Source: Oribacterium sp. (lineage in GTDB: Bacteria > Bacillota_A > Clostridia > Lachnospirales > Lachnospiraceae). Taken from it: 20,120 bases of DNA. A program made the position numbers and the translations under genes. Below are positions 19,938-20,120 of this stretch, in pieces; positions within the stretch are counted from its first letter, which is position 1; each line of letters opens with the position of its first letter. The stretch is from the NCBI GenBank assembly GCA_017940955.1, contig JAGAXP010000128.1, positions 1 through 20,120 of the forward strand, written 5' to 3'. The notes beneath the pieces are model-generated. The model was not told the DNA's origin and did no database searches. It saw only the letters and a program-made list of their open reading frames with translations.

Positions 19938-20120
19938 TCAGACGATCTCAAAAATATCCATGAAGCCTGTGGTTTCCAGGATCTCCCTGACACCGGGGGT
20001 TACTCCTTTAAGCATCAGTCCTGAATCCGGAAGAGCCTTTCTTATGATCATCATTACCCGGAGCCCCGCTGACGAAATATACTGCAGGTCCGTACAATCA
20101 ATGGTAACCGACGAAATCCC
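19938..20120 (-). CDS. STAS-domain anti-sigma factor antagonist, C-terminal 60 residues, cut by the right window edge
   Basis: I translated this from the reverse strand; the frame is open from the edge to TGA at 19938. The segment VTIDCTDLQYISSAGLRVMM matches the core of SpoIIAA/RsbV-like STAS domains, with the conserved Ser in SSAGLR that partner kinases phosphorylate. It continues LKGVTPGVREILETTGFMDIFEIV, the usual last strand and helix of the domain. Such proteins bind and neutralise an anti-sigma factor kinase. The N-terminus is outside the window, so it could be a single-domain protein of about 100 aa or the end of a longer protein. No partner kinase or sigma factor is visible. No clear terminator follows before the rpsO promoter. 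Confidence 0.88.
   Translation of the reverse strand, partial: GISSVTIDCTDLQYISSAGLRVMMIIRKALPDSGLMLKGVTPGVREILETTGFMDIFEIV

Overview
The window looks like a chromosomal segment of a Firmicute, most likely a Lachnospiraceae (Butyrivibrio-like) anaerobe. The reasons are the strong GGAGG-type ribosome binding sites, U-tract terminators, an FMN riboswitch in front of an ECF riboflavin transporter, a VanS/OmpR-style two-component system, an AAA-ATPase-like/PD-(D/E)XK protein of a type expanded in gut Lachnospiraceae, and a STAS anti-sigma factor antagonist next to rpsO. The family assignment is inference from gene style, not from a search.

Almost every gene is on the minus strand. From right to left, i.e. 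in the direction of transcription: the end of a STAS-domain gene (19938-20120); rpsO with a good promoter and terminator; a gene-free stretch of about 500 bases holding three tandem hairpin repeats; pnp; gltX; two stacked terminators; a stomatin-like SPFH gene; hflK and hflC overlapping by ATGA; a UvrD/Rep-type helicase; an OmpR-type response regulator, a possible 33-residue ORF and a sensor kinase; a terminator; a 76-residue conserved-looking protein coupled to a membrane protein whose outer domain resembles an M28 peptidase without its metal ligands. Two small secreted proteins of unknown function (3704-4117 and 4441-4977) are the only convincing plus-strand genes. Further left are the AAA-ATPase-like protein, ribU under an FMN riboswitch, and the start of a creatininase-family gene that runs off the left edge.

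The housekeeping part (rpsO, pnp, gltX) is ordinary in coding content. HflK and HflC are known elsewhere to form a membrane complex that controls FtsH; the third SPFH protein just upstream suggests a membrane quality-control or microdomain cluster. The two-component pair may control its own operon and perhaps the creatininase gene, since related short repeats lie upstream of both.

The most unusual content is non-coding. (1) A 232-bp near-perfect palindrome with perfect 33-bp ends lies between hflC and the helicase. (2) A second, truncated copy lies between the stomatin-like gene and hflK. (3) This second copy is interrupted by about 80 bp that form three hairpins, and a relative of that insert (39 of 47 positions identical) lies at 5037-5102, so it appears to be a separate dispersed repeat nested in the first. 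(4) The leader of pnp holds three degenerate 68-69-bp tandem repeats. No rRNA, tRNA, CRISPR array, complete insertion sequence or prophage was seen.
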